A stretch of DNA of 64,000 nucleotides from assembly GCF_025370755.1 (NCBI RefSeq), contig NZ_JAMXFC010000014.1, forward strand, positions 1 to 64,000. Reading direction: 5' to 3'. The notes under the pieces are model-generated. The model did no database searches, had not been told where the DNA came from, and was given only the letters and a program-made list of their open reading frames with translations. Source of the stretch: Laspinema sp. D2d. GTDB lineage: Bacteria > Cyanobacteriota > Cyanobacteriia > Cyanobacteriales > Laspinemataceae. The position numbers and the translations under genes were made by a program. The first letter of the stretch is position 1; every line of letters begins with the position of its first letter. Of this stretch, positions 36,277 to 44,334 are shown piece after piece.

Positions 36277-36857
36277 AGAGCAAGCTTAAATAAAGGGGAG
36301 AATGGTCCATAGCAGGACAGCCAGATCAGCAGTAATATAGCGCTTCCCACAGTTATAGCGGTTCAGTAGACTCATGAGGTATTCTAGGGAGCATCTCATT
36401 TTGGCACGAAGACCTGACCTCACCCCCCTGCCCCCCTCCCCTTAGCAAGGGGAGGGGGGTGAACTGTTCTACATTGAGATGCTCCCGTATTCTATAAAGC
36501 CCTTCTCCCAAATCGGGAGAGGGGTTTGGGGTCAAGGTGCTGTTGCACTCGCATCACAAGCGCTATATATAGATAGTTGGAAGTGCGAGCATCTGGCTTG
36601 CTAGGGTCAAGAGTAAGGAAGATAAAATGTATCCAGCACACTTATAGAACCCACTCCCGTCAATATCTTTACCTCATGAGTCCAGAAACTGCTATATCGG
36701 CGATGACGAGTCGGAGGATCAAGAAACCTGACTCGGTAAACGGGACCGTTTTTGGGATTCCCGGGCGCTAACCTCTATCTTGGGGAGGATGGGGGTTGGG
36801 CGTAAAACCCCGACCCGGGTCACCGAGGGGCCCGAAGTCTCGAAAACTGACGGTCCC
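36277..36857. other. Intergenic region between the MCP gene and the WspD-like cheW
   Basis: 581 bases, no gene. It contains the nested inverted repeat at 36387-36486 (separate entry) and, near 36780-36855, a GC-rich stretch just after the MCP stop with CCCCGACCCGGG/CCGAGGGGCCCG phrases that may fold as a terminator. If transcription stops here, cheW-cheA-cheB needs its own promoter, possibly near 36290-36370. Confidence 0.5.
36387..36486. repeat. 100-bp nested inverted repeat (MITE-like or attenuator)
   Basis: Outer arms GGGAGCATCTCA (36387-36398) and TGAGATGCTCCC (36475-36486) are perfect inverted repeats. Inside lies a perfect 13-bp hairpin, CCCCCCTCCCCTT-AGC-AAGGGGAGGGGGG (36431-36459). 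The symmetry and 100-base size resemble a small non-autonomous transposable element, but no target-site duplication was confirmed. Confidence 0.8.
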
Positions 36858-38609
36858 TTAGACTTGCACCTTAAAAAACGAGATTTCTCGTTGCAATCCT
36901 TGAGCCGCTTCATTTAATTGCTCCATCGCCCGATTGGTATCTCGGAGAGATTGGGCGGTTTGGCGGGATGCTTCACTCAGTTGAACCATTGCATCACTAA
37001 TTTGTTGAGCCCCTTCGGATTGATCCTCCATGCCTTTAGTAACGGCATCAAATCGGGGGGTCAAACTTTGAACCCGCTCAATAATCTTGGCAATTTGTCC
37101 GCTAATGGTGCGAACATCCTCGACTCCTCGGCTGACTTCTGTGGTGAATTTATCCATTTCCATCACCCCAGTGGAAACGGCGGATTGCATATCTTTGACC
37201 ATACTTTCAATATCCAACGTGGCGATCGCGGTTTGGTCTGCCAGACGGCGAATTTCCCGGGCAACCACGGCAAATCCGGTGCCATATTCCCCCGCTTTTT
37301 CCGCTTCGATCGCCGCATTGAGAGAGAGTAAATTAGTCTGATCTGCCACTTTGGTAATGGTCGTCACCACGCTATTAATATTATTGGCTTTTTCACTAAT
37401 CACCCCCAATTTTGCCGAAATTGAGGCGGTCGCATTGGCTAATTGGCGCATGGTATTTTCCATCCGCACGATTTCTTGTTGGCCGGTTCCCGCTGCGATC
37501 GCCGTTTGTCCCGCCAGTTCCCCCACTTGATCCATTGTTTTCACTAATTCGCTCGAAGTGGCCGCAATTTCTTTGGCGGTGGCAACCACTTGGTTGGTAG
37601 AAGCCACTTGTTCCGTAACCGTCGCTTCTAATTGTTTACCCGAGGCCGCCATTTCCGTAGTGGAACTGGTGATTTGAATTCCCGAATGTTGGACTTGACG
37701 AATTAAGGAATTTAACTTTTGGGTCATCTGAGCAAAAGCAACTGTTAATCTGCCGATTTCGTCCTGAGTGTCCGTCACACTCACCGGGGTGGTGAGGTCA
37801 CCCGAGGAAATCTTTTCAGCAACTCGCACCACCCCCACAATTTTGGCCCCTAGGGGTTTGGCGATCGTTGTACTAAAATAAAGGCCAAAAACAACAGCCG
37901 TTAAAGGACCGAGGAGCATCCCCAGAAACACCCAAAAACTACTTTTCGCCACATCTTGTTCGGCCTCTTTGACCACTTGATTCGCCATATTTTCATTGTA
38001 TGCTAAGACCTTTTCCAGGGTTTCTTCTGCAGCTTGAAAGGCGGGAATACTACTCTGACTGCGTTGGTCATTCATTTGTTCTAAAAGTTCAGCCGCAGCT
38101 CGGGCCTTAGCCATTTCGGGACTATTGCCTTGACCGGCCTCCCATAACCGAACCTGAGTTTCCCAGGGTTGTAAAATACCGGCGGATTCAAATTCTTGAT
38201 TCAGTTTTAGGTAGTCTTCATGGACTTGTTTCCACTCATTCCAAGCTTCCAAAAATTGATTATAAAGGCGGAGTTCTTCCGGATCAAGTCCGCTGATATT
38301 ATTGTATTGGGCAAATCCTTCATTAATTTGTTGCCATGCTGCATTGATTCTTTCTTTAGCAAACAGTCGGCGGTCATTGGAACTGCGGGGATTAACGAGC
38401 AATCGTTCCGAGGATTGAATTTGGGTCTGACCTTCGTTGATTTTCCATAAGGCGATCGCGCTGGGCATGGCGTTAGCTGTAACGGCATTGAGGCGATTAC
38501 TTAACCGATAATTTCCCCCCCACCCGACTAACGCAACGCTGAATACAATTAAGCCCATAAATATAAAAGCTGCAAGCATTCGAGCTTGCAAGGAAAGATT
38601 CCGCAACAT
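36858..38609 (-). CDS. Methyl-accepting chemotaxis protein (WspA-like)
   Basis: 583-residue receptor with two membrane helices (about 10-30 and 222-245) enclosing a periplasmic helical bundle of about 190 residues with no recognised ligand motif. A HAMP domain (about 245-300, STTIAKPLGAKI and GDLTTPVSVTDTQDEIGRL) and a cytoplasmic signalling domain follow. The hairpin tip reads ADQTNLLSLNAAIEAEKAGE followed by FAVVAREIRRLADQTA, the WspA-like variant of the usual tip. The start has AGGAAAA upstream. It probably clusters with the two CheW proteins and the CheA hybrid encoded nearby. The signal is unknown; WspA of Pseudomonas responds to surface contact. Confidence 0.93.
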   Translation of the reverse strand: MLRNLSLQARMLAAFIFMGLIVFSVALVGWGGNYRLSNRLNAVTANAMPSAIALWKINEGQTQIQSSERLLVNPRSSNDRRLFAKERINAAWQQINEGFAQYNNISGLDPEELRLYNQFLEAWNEWKQVHEDYLKLNQEFESAGILQPWETQVRLWEAGQGNSPEMAKARAAAELLEQMNDQRSQSSIPAFQAAEETLEKVLAYNENMANQVVKEAEQDVAKSSFWVFLGMLLGPLTAVVFGLYFSTTIAKPLGAKIVGVVRVAEKISSGDLTTPVSVTDTQDEIGRLTVAFAQMTQKLNSLIRQVQHSGIQITSSTTEMAASGKQLEATVTEQVASTNQVVATAKEIAATSSELVKTMDQVGELAGQTAIAAGTGQQEIVRMENTMRQLANATASISAKLGVISEKANNINSVVTTITKVADQTNLLSLNAAIEAEKAGEYGTGFAVVAREIRRLADQTAIATLDIESMVKDMQSAVSTGVMEMDKFTTEVSRGVEDVRTISGQIAKIIERVQSLTPRFDAVTKGMEDQSEGAQQISDAMVQLSEASRQTAQSLRDTNRAMEQLNEAAQGLQREISFFKVQV

Positions 38610-39068
38610 TCTTTTTTTTCCTTTGGTGTTGAAATAGTATGGATTGGTTCATTTAGACCTCTTGTCCAATACCGGATTACTCCCCCTTTCCCCCTATGAG
38701 AGCCCCGTCCCGTCCCCCTGAGAGTCCCGTCCCGTCTCCGGTCGATCCCCCTCCCGTCCCCCTTAAGAAGGGGGAAGCCGAAGGAATAAATGTTTAGTTC
38801 CTGGGGGAAGCCGGAGGAATAAATGTTTAGTTCCTGGGGGAAGCCGGAGGAATCAATAGGCTTCTTGCAAAATTCTTTAAAGCCCCCCTTAAAAAGGGGG
38901 GTTGGGGGGATCAATCCGGATTTTTGCAAGAGATCTAATGTTGATTGATCGGGGGAAGCCAGCGGAATCAATGTTGATTTGTTGGGGGAGGCTAGAGGAA
39001 TCCAGGTGAGTCTCACAGGGGGCTTCAGAGAATCCAAGCCAGAAGTCTAGTTATCCTAAACTGCTGAA
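38610..39068. other. Intergenic region between cheR and the MCP gene, filled by a repeat
   Basis: 459 bases. Almost all of it is copy B of the composite repeat (separate entry). A 162-codon minus-strand frame (38549-39037) runs through the repeat because its unit is 33 bases long; it overlaps the MCP start and I do not regard it as a gene. The MCP promoter, if separate, should lie within 38610-38690. Confidence 0.6.
38690..39040. repeat. Composite repeat, copy B: 33-bp units plus C-rich palindrome
   Basis: Elements match copy A at 31348-31735: short CCCGTCCC-rich phrases, CTTAAGAAGGGGG, then three 33-base units (GGGGGAAGCCGAAGGAATAA followed by ATGTTTAGTTCCT and variants, 38775-38860). Next come CTTCTTGCAAAATTCTTTAAAG and the palindrome CCCCCCTT-AAA-AAGGGGGG at about 38882-38900, then TTGGGGGGATCAATCCGG, and two further diverged units to 39005. 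It lies inside a minus-strand che gene group. Confidence 0.85.
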
Positions 39069-40397
39069 TCATAGAGTGGTATTCCCCTGAGATTTTAGGA
39101 GTCTTTGGATCCGCTGGCGAAGGGCCGAGGCATGGGTAAGATCTCCATAAGATTCTTTGAGTAAAAGTAGATGCATCAAGGCTTCATAGTGGTGGGGTTC
39201 GAGGTAAATGGCTTTCTCCCAAGATTTTTCCGCACGCTCAGGATGCCCCGCGCTTTGGAGTATTTCCCCTAACAAGACATAAGCATTGGCATCGGTGCGA
39301 TGCTGACTGAGGTAAGTTTCGCATAGCTGGGCCGCTTCATCCAATCGTCCGAGATCAGCTAAATGTCTAGCTTGAATCAGAGGAGACTCAGGGAATCGCG
39401 TCGGGGAGGGGGGTATAGTAGAGGCGATCGCCCAGGACGTTGGAGGATATTCTCTTGTAGCTTCTGGGGTCGGTTCCCCATAGAGGGGTTTGGATTCGGG
39501 TTCCACTCCCGAGAGGGCCGGAGGGGGGCTGCGCCGGAAACGTCTTAATGTAGAGTAGTCCGGCTCATTGGGGGGGACACAGAAGCGATCGATACCGTCG
39601 CCTTTTTGTCGCTTGCGGTAGGCAAAAGTCATGGAATGGCGGATGGAGATAAAACGCTTTTCAAGGAGGGGTCCCGCTTCGGCAGACCCGACAAAGAGCA
39701 GTCCCGTCGGAGATAATAAGCGATTTAACACTTGCATAGCGCGATCGCGAGCCACCGATTCCAGATAAATTAATAAATGACGAAAAAATATAATATCATA
39801 AAGCGGTTTTTTATATAAAAAAAATGGCTCTAAAAGATTACCTTGGATAAAATTTACGGTCTCTTTAACAACCGTTGAAAGTTGATATCCGTGAGGGGTT
39901 TCCTCAAAATAGCGGTGGCGAAAGCCCAAATGGTGACCCCGGAATGAATGCTCTCGATAGAGACCCTGTTTGGCTTTTACTTGAGCTTTTTGACTAATAT
40001 CAACCGCATCAATCACAAAACTGTTTGGGGGTAAACCCGCATCTAGGAGCATCATAGCGAGGGAATAAGGTTCTTCTCCCGTAGAACAGGGAACGCTTAA
40101 CAGGCGCAGAATCCCTTCCGGATGGGTGGGTAACCAATCAAACAGGACGTAACGACGGAGAAATGCAAAGGATTCAGGTTCCCGAAAAAACCAGGTTTCG
40201 GGCACGACGGTTTCCTCAATGAGCGCCTGTAATTCTTGAGGGGAACAGAGCCATACATTGAGATAAGTCGCTACATTCTCAACCCCACAAACCTGCATCC
40301 GCTCTCGAACCGCTGTGGCGATCGCATGAGAACCCAGGGTTTTAGGGTCTAATCCGATAGTCTTTCTAAGTTTGCGTTCAATTTCGTCCCAAACCAT
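39069..40397 (-). CDS. cheR: CheR methyltransferase with C-terminal TPR (WspC-like)
   Basis: 442-residue receptor methyltransferase that adds methyl groups from S-adenosylmethionine to receptor glutamates. The SAM-binding motif is CSTGEEPYSLAMMLLDAG near residue 95, with DAVDISQKAQVKAKQGLY and FFRHLLIYLE further on. After a Pro-rich linker (about 290-330) the C-terminus has TPR units (about 345-430, with LGEILQSAGHPERAEKSWEKAIYLEPHHYEALM). A CheR with TPR tail is characteristic of WspC and other non-motility chemosensory systems. It begins two bases after the cheW stop, so the two are co-translated. Catalytic motifs are intact. Confidence 0.93.
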   Translation of the reverse strand: MVWDEIERKLRKTIGLDPKTLGSHAIATAVRERMQVCGVENVATYLNVWLCSPQELQALIEETVVPETWFFREPESFAFLRRYVLFDWLPTHPEGILRLLSVPCSTGEEPYSLAMMLLDAGLPPNSFVIDAVDISQKAQVKAKQGLYREHSFRGHHLGFRHRYFEETPHGYQLSTVVKETVNFIQGNLLEPFFLYKKPLYDIIFFRHLLIYLESVARDRAMQVLNRLLSPTGLLFVGSAEAGPLLEKRFISIRHSMTFAYRKRQKGDGIDRFCVPPNEPDYSTLRRFRRSPPPALSGVEPESKPLYGEPTPEATREYPPTSWAIASTIPPSPTRFPESPLIQARHLADLGRLDEAAQLCETYLSQHRTDANAYVLLGEILQSAGHPERAEKSWEKAIYLEPHHYEALMHLLLLKESYGDLTHASALRQRIQRLLKSQGNTTL

Positions 40398-40399
40398 TG

Positions 40400-40861
40400 C
40401 TATTCAATCTCCTCCGTTGGCAATAAGAAGGCTTGAGCTTGCTTGGAAAGTAAAGACTCCAACCGCAACTGCTGGATTGTCCCTTGTTCATCCATAATAA
40501 TTTGCCCTAAATAGGCTGCATTCTCTAAGTGAATCCCCCCATCCTTAAATTGAGAGTCTAGGACATCTACCGTATCCGTTACTCGTTCTGCCATTAACCC
40601 AATCAGTCGCGAATTCTGATTGGGTTGCTGATAATTGACCAGAATAATGCGCGTGCTTAAGCAATGGCGAGAGTCACTACCTTGAATCAAATGAGATAAA
40701 TCAAGAACGGGAACAATGGTTCCTCGGTAATTAAAGAATCCCGCCATATATTCCGGGGCGTGGTATAATTTTCTCAATTCAACAAGGGGAATGACCTCTA
40801 CCACCGGGGAACAGCTTAGGGCATACCGATCAGGCCCGACATAAAACAGCAACATTAACAT
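40400..40861 (-). CDS. CheW adaptor protein (WspB-like)
   Basis: 153-residue CheW consisting of the adaptor domain alone, which links receptors to the CheA kinase. Motifs are LFYVGPDRYALSCSPVVEVIPLVEL, YMAGFFNYRGTIVPVLDLSHLI and LIGLMAERVTDTVDV. The first gene of the minus-strand chemosensory group, it is followed by cheR after two bases. Its upstream region (40862-41210) contains tandem palindromic repeats and should include the promoter of the group. It differs from the second CheW in having no Cys-rich N-terminus. Confidence 0.92.
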   Translation of the reverse strand: MLMLLFYVGPDRYALSCSPVVEVIPLVELRKLYHAPEYMAGFFNYRGTIVPVLDLSHLIQGSDSRHCLSTRIILVNYQQPNQNSRLIGLMAERVTDTVDVLDSQFKDGGIHLENAAYLGQIIMDEQGTIQQLRLESLLSKQAQAFLLPTEEIE

Positions 40862-41210
40862 CGTTTAACTTGAGCCTAATCCGGCACAATTAGGAAGGAA
40901 GGATAGAAGATAGGTATATCTTTTATTGTAGCGTTCCTTCCATTCCAGCGGGTTCCTCGATGGATGGGCAATAGCGCGAGATTTTGTTAAGAAACCCGGT
41001 TTCTAAACCCCTACCTTGGACCAGAAACCGGGTTTCCCCTTAGATTGATGGCGAATGGCGAGAGAGGGAGTGAAGAAACCGGGTTTCTAAACCCCTACCC
41101 TGGACCAAAAACGGGATTTCCCCCTGAGATTGATGGTGAATGGCGAGAGATTTTGTGAAGAACCCCAGTTTCTTAGCCCTCTGATACCGATGCTTTTGAG
41201 TCTTCGGCGT
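40862..41210. repeat. Tandem GAAACCGGGTTTC repeats upstream of the che group
   Basis: Two near-complete units of about 86-90 bases (roughly 40975-41064 and 41065-41150) and a partial third (to about 41175). Each contains two palindromic cores of the type GAAACC(C)GGTTTC, the phrase AAACCCCTACC(C/T)TGGACC between them, and the ending GATTGATGGCGAATGGCGAGAGA. The region lies between cysC and cheW, both on the minus strand, so the cores may also act as a terminator for cysC or a leader structure. Confidence 0.85.
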
Positions 41211-41747
41211 TTAAGCTTGGGTGATATAACCCTTGTCCTTGAGATATTGCAGCACCTTGGCGATACTTTCTGCCTCGCTTTCGTCTTTGGTGGAGCATTC
41301 AATATCCGGGTTCAGGGGAGCCTCATAAGGGTCATCAATGCCGGTAAAGTTTTTAATTTCCCCTGCGCGAGCTTTTTTGTAAAGGCCCTTGACATCCCGT
41401 TCTTCGCAGACTTCCAGAGGAGCATTCACGTAAACCTGAACGAAGTCACCAATCCGATGACGAACTTCTTCGCGGATTTCACGGTAGGGGGCGATCGCCG
41501 ATACCAAAACGATCACCCCATTGCGGGTTAATAAATGAGAGACGAAACCGATGCGGCGAATATTTTCGTCGCGGTCTTCTTTACTAAAACCCAGACCTTT
41601 CGTAAGGTTTTGGCGAACGATATCTCCATCGAGGATTTCGAGTTGATATCCGAGCGATCGCAGTTCTTGTTCTACTCCCTGGCTAATGGTGGTTTTGCCT
41701 GCACCGCTCAAACCTGTAAACCAGACCGTGACACCACGCTGTTGCAT
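41211..41747 (-). CDS. cysC: Adenylylsulfate kinase
   Basis: 178-residue kinase phosphorylating APS to PAPS in sulfate assimilation. The P-loop is GLSGAGKTT at about residues 12-20. LDGDIVRQNLTKGLGFSKEDR and RIGFV form the APS/nucleotide region, and the lid segment is GLYKKARAGEIKNFTGIDDPYE. Length is normal for a stand-alone CysC. It is 142 bases downstream of a USP-like gene, itself coupled to an SLC13-type transporter gene, all on the minus strand. That suggests a sulfate uptake-activation group, although the transporter's substrate is not proven. Confidence 0.95.
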   Translation of the reverse strand: MQQRGVTVWFTGLSGAGKTTISQGVEQELRSLGYQLEILDGDIVRQNLTKGLGFSKEDRDENIRRIGFVSHLLTRNGVIVLVSAIAPYREIREEVRHRIGDFVQVYVNAPLEVCEERDVKGLYKKARAGEIKNFTGIDDPYEAPLNPDIECSTKDESEAESIAKVLQYLKDKGYITQA

Positions 41748-41889
41748 TTTGACTTAACTCCAGATATTGTGCAATAAACGACTGTTTCTCAAGCACCCTT
41801 CAAGGCTTTTCGATTGTACAGAAATTTGTCCCCCTGTTAAATGGCTGGTTTTGGGGGTCCGGGATGGCAACCCCACAGCCTGGGAGGAT

Positions 41890-42321
41890 TTAATCTTCGG
41901 GAATCCATTCTAAGGGGCCGTCTAGGGTTTGAATCAGGGGAGTCAGGGCATGGGACCCCGTGACGAAAATTTTCTCCGGTCCTGGGGTAGACAACCCACT
42001 GAGATAACTGCGGATTCCCTGTTCGTTAACCTCAGTTTTTACCGCCATTCCCCTAGCAACGGCCCGATGAGAGACTTCTTCTAAAATATCGTCGGCTAAG
42101 GCGCGATATCCTTCCATCATGGAGATCTGCAAGGTCCGACGGGACCCAATTCCCAACCAGCCATTTTCTCCCAAGTCCCGCATCAGGTCATCAATCGCCT
42201 CGGGATCAATGGCAAAGGTGACCGTTAAAAGGCTCTGGGTTTGTTCGGCTTCCTCAAAGGCAAGATTAAGCCCTTTTTCATACCCATACGGGTTGGTTAA
42301 TACGAGTAAAATTTCTGCCAT
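41890..42321 (-). CDS. USP-like small protein (hypothetical)
   Basis: 143-residue protein starting MAEILLVLTNPYGYEKGLNLAFEEA. The layout is a beta-strand start, a long helix, a second strand LLTVTFAID, and an end IFVTGSHALTPLIQ, which resembles the universal stress protein fold. The ATP-binding G-2x-G-9x-G(S/T) signature is not obvious, so it is of the non-ATP type or only distantly related. Its ATG begins one base after the stop of the SLC13 transporter gene (TGACATG), so translation is very probably coupled and it may act as a partner or regulator of that transporter. The fold call is tentative. Confidence 0.65.
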   Translation of the reverse strand: MAEILLVLTNPYGYEKGLNLAFEEAEQTQSLLTVTFAIDPEAIDDLMRDLGENGWLGIGSRRTLQISMMEGYRALADDILEEVSHRAVARGMAVKTEVNEQGIRSYLSGLSTPGPEKIFVTGSHALTPLIQTLDGPLEWIPED

Positions 42322-42322
42322 G

Positions 42323-43765
42323 TCAACCCCTCAATCCGACTAAGGGCCAATAGAATTGGCTAATGCCCAGGAACACCACAATCGAGATAATATCAAGCCA
42401 GACTCCCCAGCGCAGGACTGCCAGAGGATGAACATAGCCGCTACTGACCGCGATCGCCAAGGCGGGGGTACTCACGGGCAACATGAACCCCAAACCAGCG
42501 GGAATCACCACCCCCAGGGTCATGGCACGGGGTTCAATCCCATATTTTTGAGCCAGGGCCAGGGCTACGGGTAGAATGACCGCTACGGCGGCAGAATTGC
42601 TCATAAATTCAGTCATTGCCAATGCAATGATGGTGACGGCGGCAAAGATCACGAGCGGGGACTCTACTCCAAAACCCAAGAGGAGTTGGGTGAGTGCAGA
42701 AGCGGCCCCCGTATCATTGAGTGCGGCAGACAGGGCGATCGCACTGCCATACATGATAAAAATCCCCCAGTTGACATCTTCTTCAACTTCACCCCAATTT
42801 GCCACTCCCAGAATAAACGTTAAGATGACTCCCAACAAGGCAATCACATCTAAACCCCAGCGATCGCCTAGGGTGATCCATAACAGAATGGTCACGATTA
42901 AGATTCCGGCGGTCATCATTTCCCGGCGAGAAATCTTCCCAAGTTGCTGATTCCGCTTTTCCAGGAACCGTCGCGCCCTTGGCAGGGAGACTTCTTCGGT
43001 TTTTCCCACTCTCTGGAGGACGAAAAAGGCGATCGGCAACAGCACCAGCACGACCGGGGCCACAAATAGGGTCCACTGGGCAAAGGAAATGGTTTGACCT
43101 GTAGTATTTTGGAGAATCCCCAAGGCTAGAGCACCCCTAGCCCCCCCGAGTAGGGTGGTATTCGAGCCAATCACGACGCCCCAGGCGAGGGATAAAAAGG
43201 CCGCTACCCCAAAGCCTTTCCCAGGTTTCGCCCCAGCCGCCCGCACCACCTCCAGGACAATGGGAAATAACATGGCTGCCACGGCATGAGCACTAATAAA
43301 ACAGGACATCAGGGCGGAGAGTCCTAAAATGGCTGCCAGAATCTGGCGCTGGCTGTTCCCACATCGGGTCACTACGGCTAAGGCAATCCGGGTACTTAGC
43401 CCCGATCGCATGATGGGACTGGCAAGAATGAAGGCCCCGAGAATGAAAAACACCGCCCGGTTGCCGAAATAGGCGTAGGTTTCCTGGGCGGAAATTGCCC
43501 CACTAAAGGGCAGCAAGAACAGGATGACGATCGCGGTAACCGGCAGGGGAAGCAGGGTTGTCCCCCAGGAAAACGCAGCTAAACCAAAGACGGCAAAGGC
43601 GCGTTGTGCACTGGGTTCAAACCCGGGAAGCGGGATGAGTAAAAGAATGAAATAAATCGCTACCGCGATTAAATAACCGATCCAGCGCTGCTGAAAGAGT
43701 TGCGATCGTTGCCATAAGGCACTGATGCGCTGGGAGACAAACCCAAAATACTGTTTTAGGCCCAT
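42323..43765 (-). CDS. SLC13/DASS-family anion transporter
   Basis: 480-residue membrane transporter with about 11-12 helices of the divalent anion:sodium symporter superfamily, which carries dicarboxylates or sulfate. Two Ser-Asn motifs mark the family's two substrate loops: VIGSNTTLLGGARGALALG in the first half (about residue 200) and FMSNSAAVAVILPVALAL in the second (about 390). The end VVIPAGLGFMLPVSTPALAIAVSSGY is also typical. The first roughly 25 residues are polar. A USP-like gene follows after one base and cysC lies beyond, so sulfate is a plausible substrate by context. It lacks the long TrkA-C insert of the SLC13-type sulfate permeases I know, so dicarboxylate transport remains possible. 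Confidence 0.88.
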   Translation of the reverse strand: MGLKQYFGFVSQRISALWQRSQLFQQRWIGYLIAVAIYFILLLIPLPGFEPSAQRAFAVFGLAAFSWGTTLLPLPVTAIVILFLLPFSGAISAQETYAYFGNRAVFFILGAFILASPIMRSGLSTRIALAVVTRCGNSQRQILAAILGLSALMSCFISAHAVAAMLFPIVLEVVRAAGAKPGKGFGVAAFLSLAWGVVIGSNTTLLGGARGALALGILQNTTGQTISFAQWTLFVAPVVLVLLPIAFFVLQRVGKTEEVSLPRARRFLEKRNQQLGKISRREMMTAGILIVTILLWITLGDRWGLDVIALLGVILTFILGVANWGEVEEDVNWGIFIMYGSAIALSAALNDTGAASALTQLLLGFGVESPLVIFAAVTIIALAMTEFMSNSAAVAVILPVALALAQKYGIEPRAMTLGVVIPAGLGFMLPVSTPALAIAVSSGYVHPLAVLRWGVWLDIISIVVFLGISQFYWPLVGLRG

Positions 43766-44325
43766 GTTTTGGTGTTAAAAGGGGTGAAGCGCAGTGTTGA
43801 TAACAGTCGGTAGAAGCCCTCTGCGAGCGACGAGGACAAGACAGAAGGCTGGATAAGAATCAATGGGGAATTTCCGACAGATTCAGGTCATTATAGGCGA
43901 TCGCCTTCTCCGTTCTAAACATTTTTCCACCGCAAGTCCCCCCGATTGGAGGTCAGTGGTTTTTAGGATAGATTTTAGATTTGCCTCCATCGGGTTATAA
44001 TCCAAAATCCCGTTGTCAGAGGTCTGCAAACACCTGCACCCTGTTCTATGAGCGTTCCACTTAGAAACGGTGGGGCTACAGGGACAAAGCCAGCGGGCGC
44101 GGGGGTGGAGCGAAAAATTACTTTTAATAACCGGATTTGGTATGAGATAATCAAATACAAAACTTACGCCTATCATTGATAATTTCACCCCTACATTTAG
44201 GAATAATGAGTAAGTCTTAGGAGGGCGAGCCTCTTGCGGGCGAGGAGAAGAGGGAGCAAGATGCTTGTACTCCTGAGCAAAGGCTGCGCCCAGACCATCC
44301 CAGGTGACCCAAAACCATTACCCAG
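43766..44325. other. Intergenic region with a dispersed repeat, between divergent genes
   Basis: 560 bases between the SLC13 gene (minus) and a plus-strand gene. It contains one copy of a dispersed repeat at 44038-44076 (separate entry) and a Gly/Glu-rich-looking stretch GGGCGAGCCTCTTGCGGGCGAGG near 44223-44246 that is partly self-repeating. Promoters for both flanking genes must lie here. A 101-codon minus frame at 43883-44188 is not supported by any motif. Confidence 0.5.
44038..44130. repeat. Dispersed intergenic repeat, copy 1
   Basis: ACCCTGTTCTATGAGCGTTCC followed by (A/G)CTTAGAAA(C/G)GGTGGGG is shared with 47605-47643, differing at two bases over 39. Weaker similarity continues for about 50 bases (AAAATTACTTTTAATAACCGGAT here against AAAATCGACTTTTAACCACTGGAT there). 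Confidence 0.8.
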
Positions 44326-44334
44326 GTGCTGTTT

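Noticed and set aside
38549-39037. 162-codon minus frame in the cheR-MCP gap
   Set aside because: Generated by the 33-bp repeat; overlaps the MCP start by 60 bases and has no fold or ribosome site.
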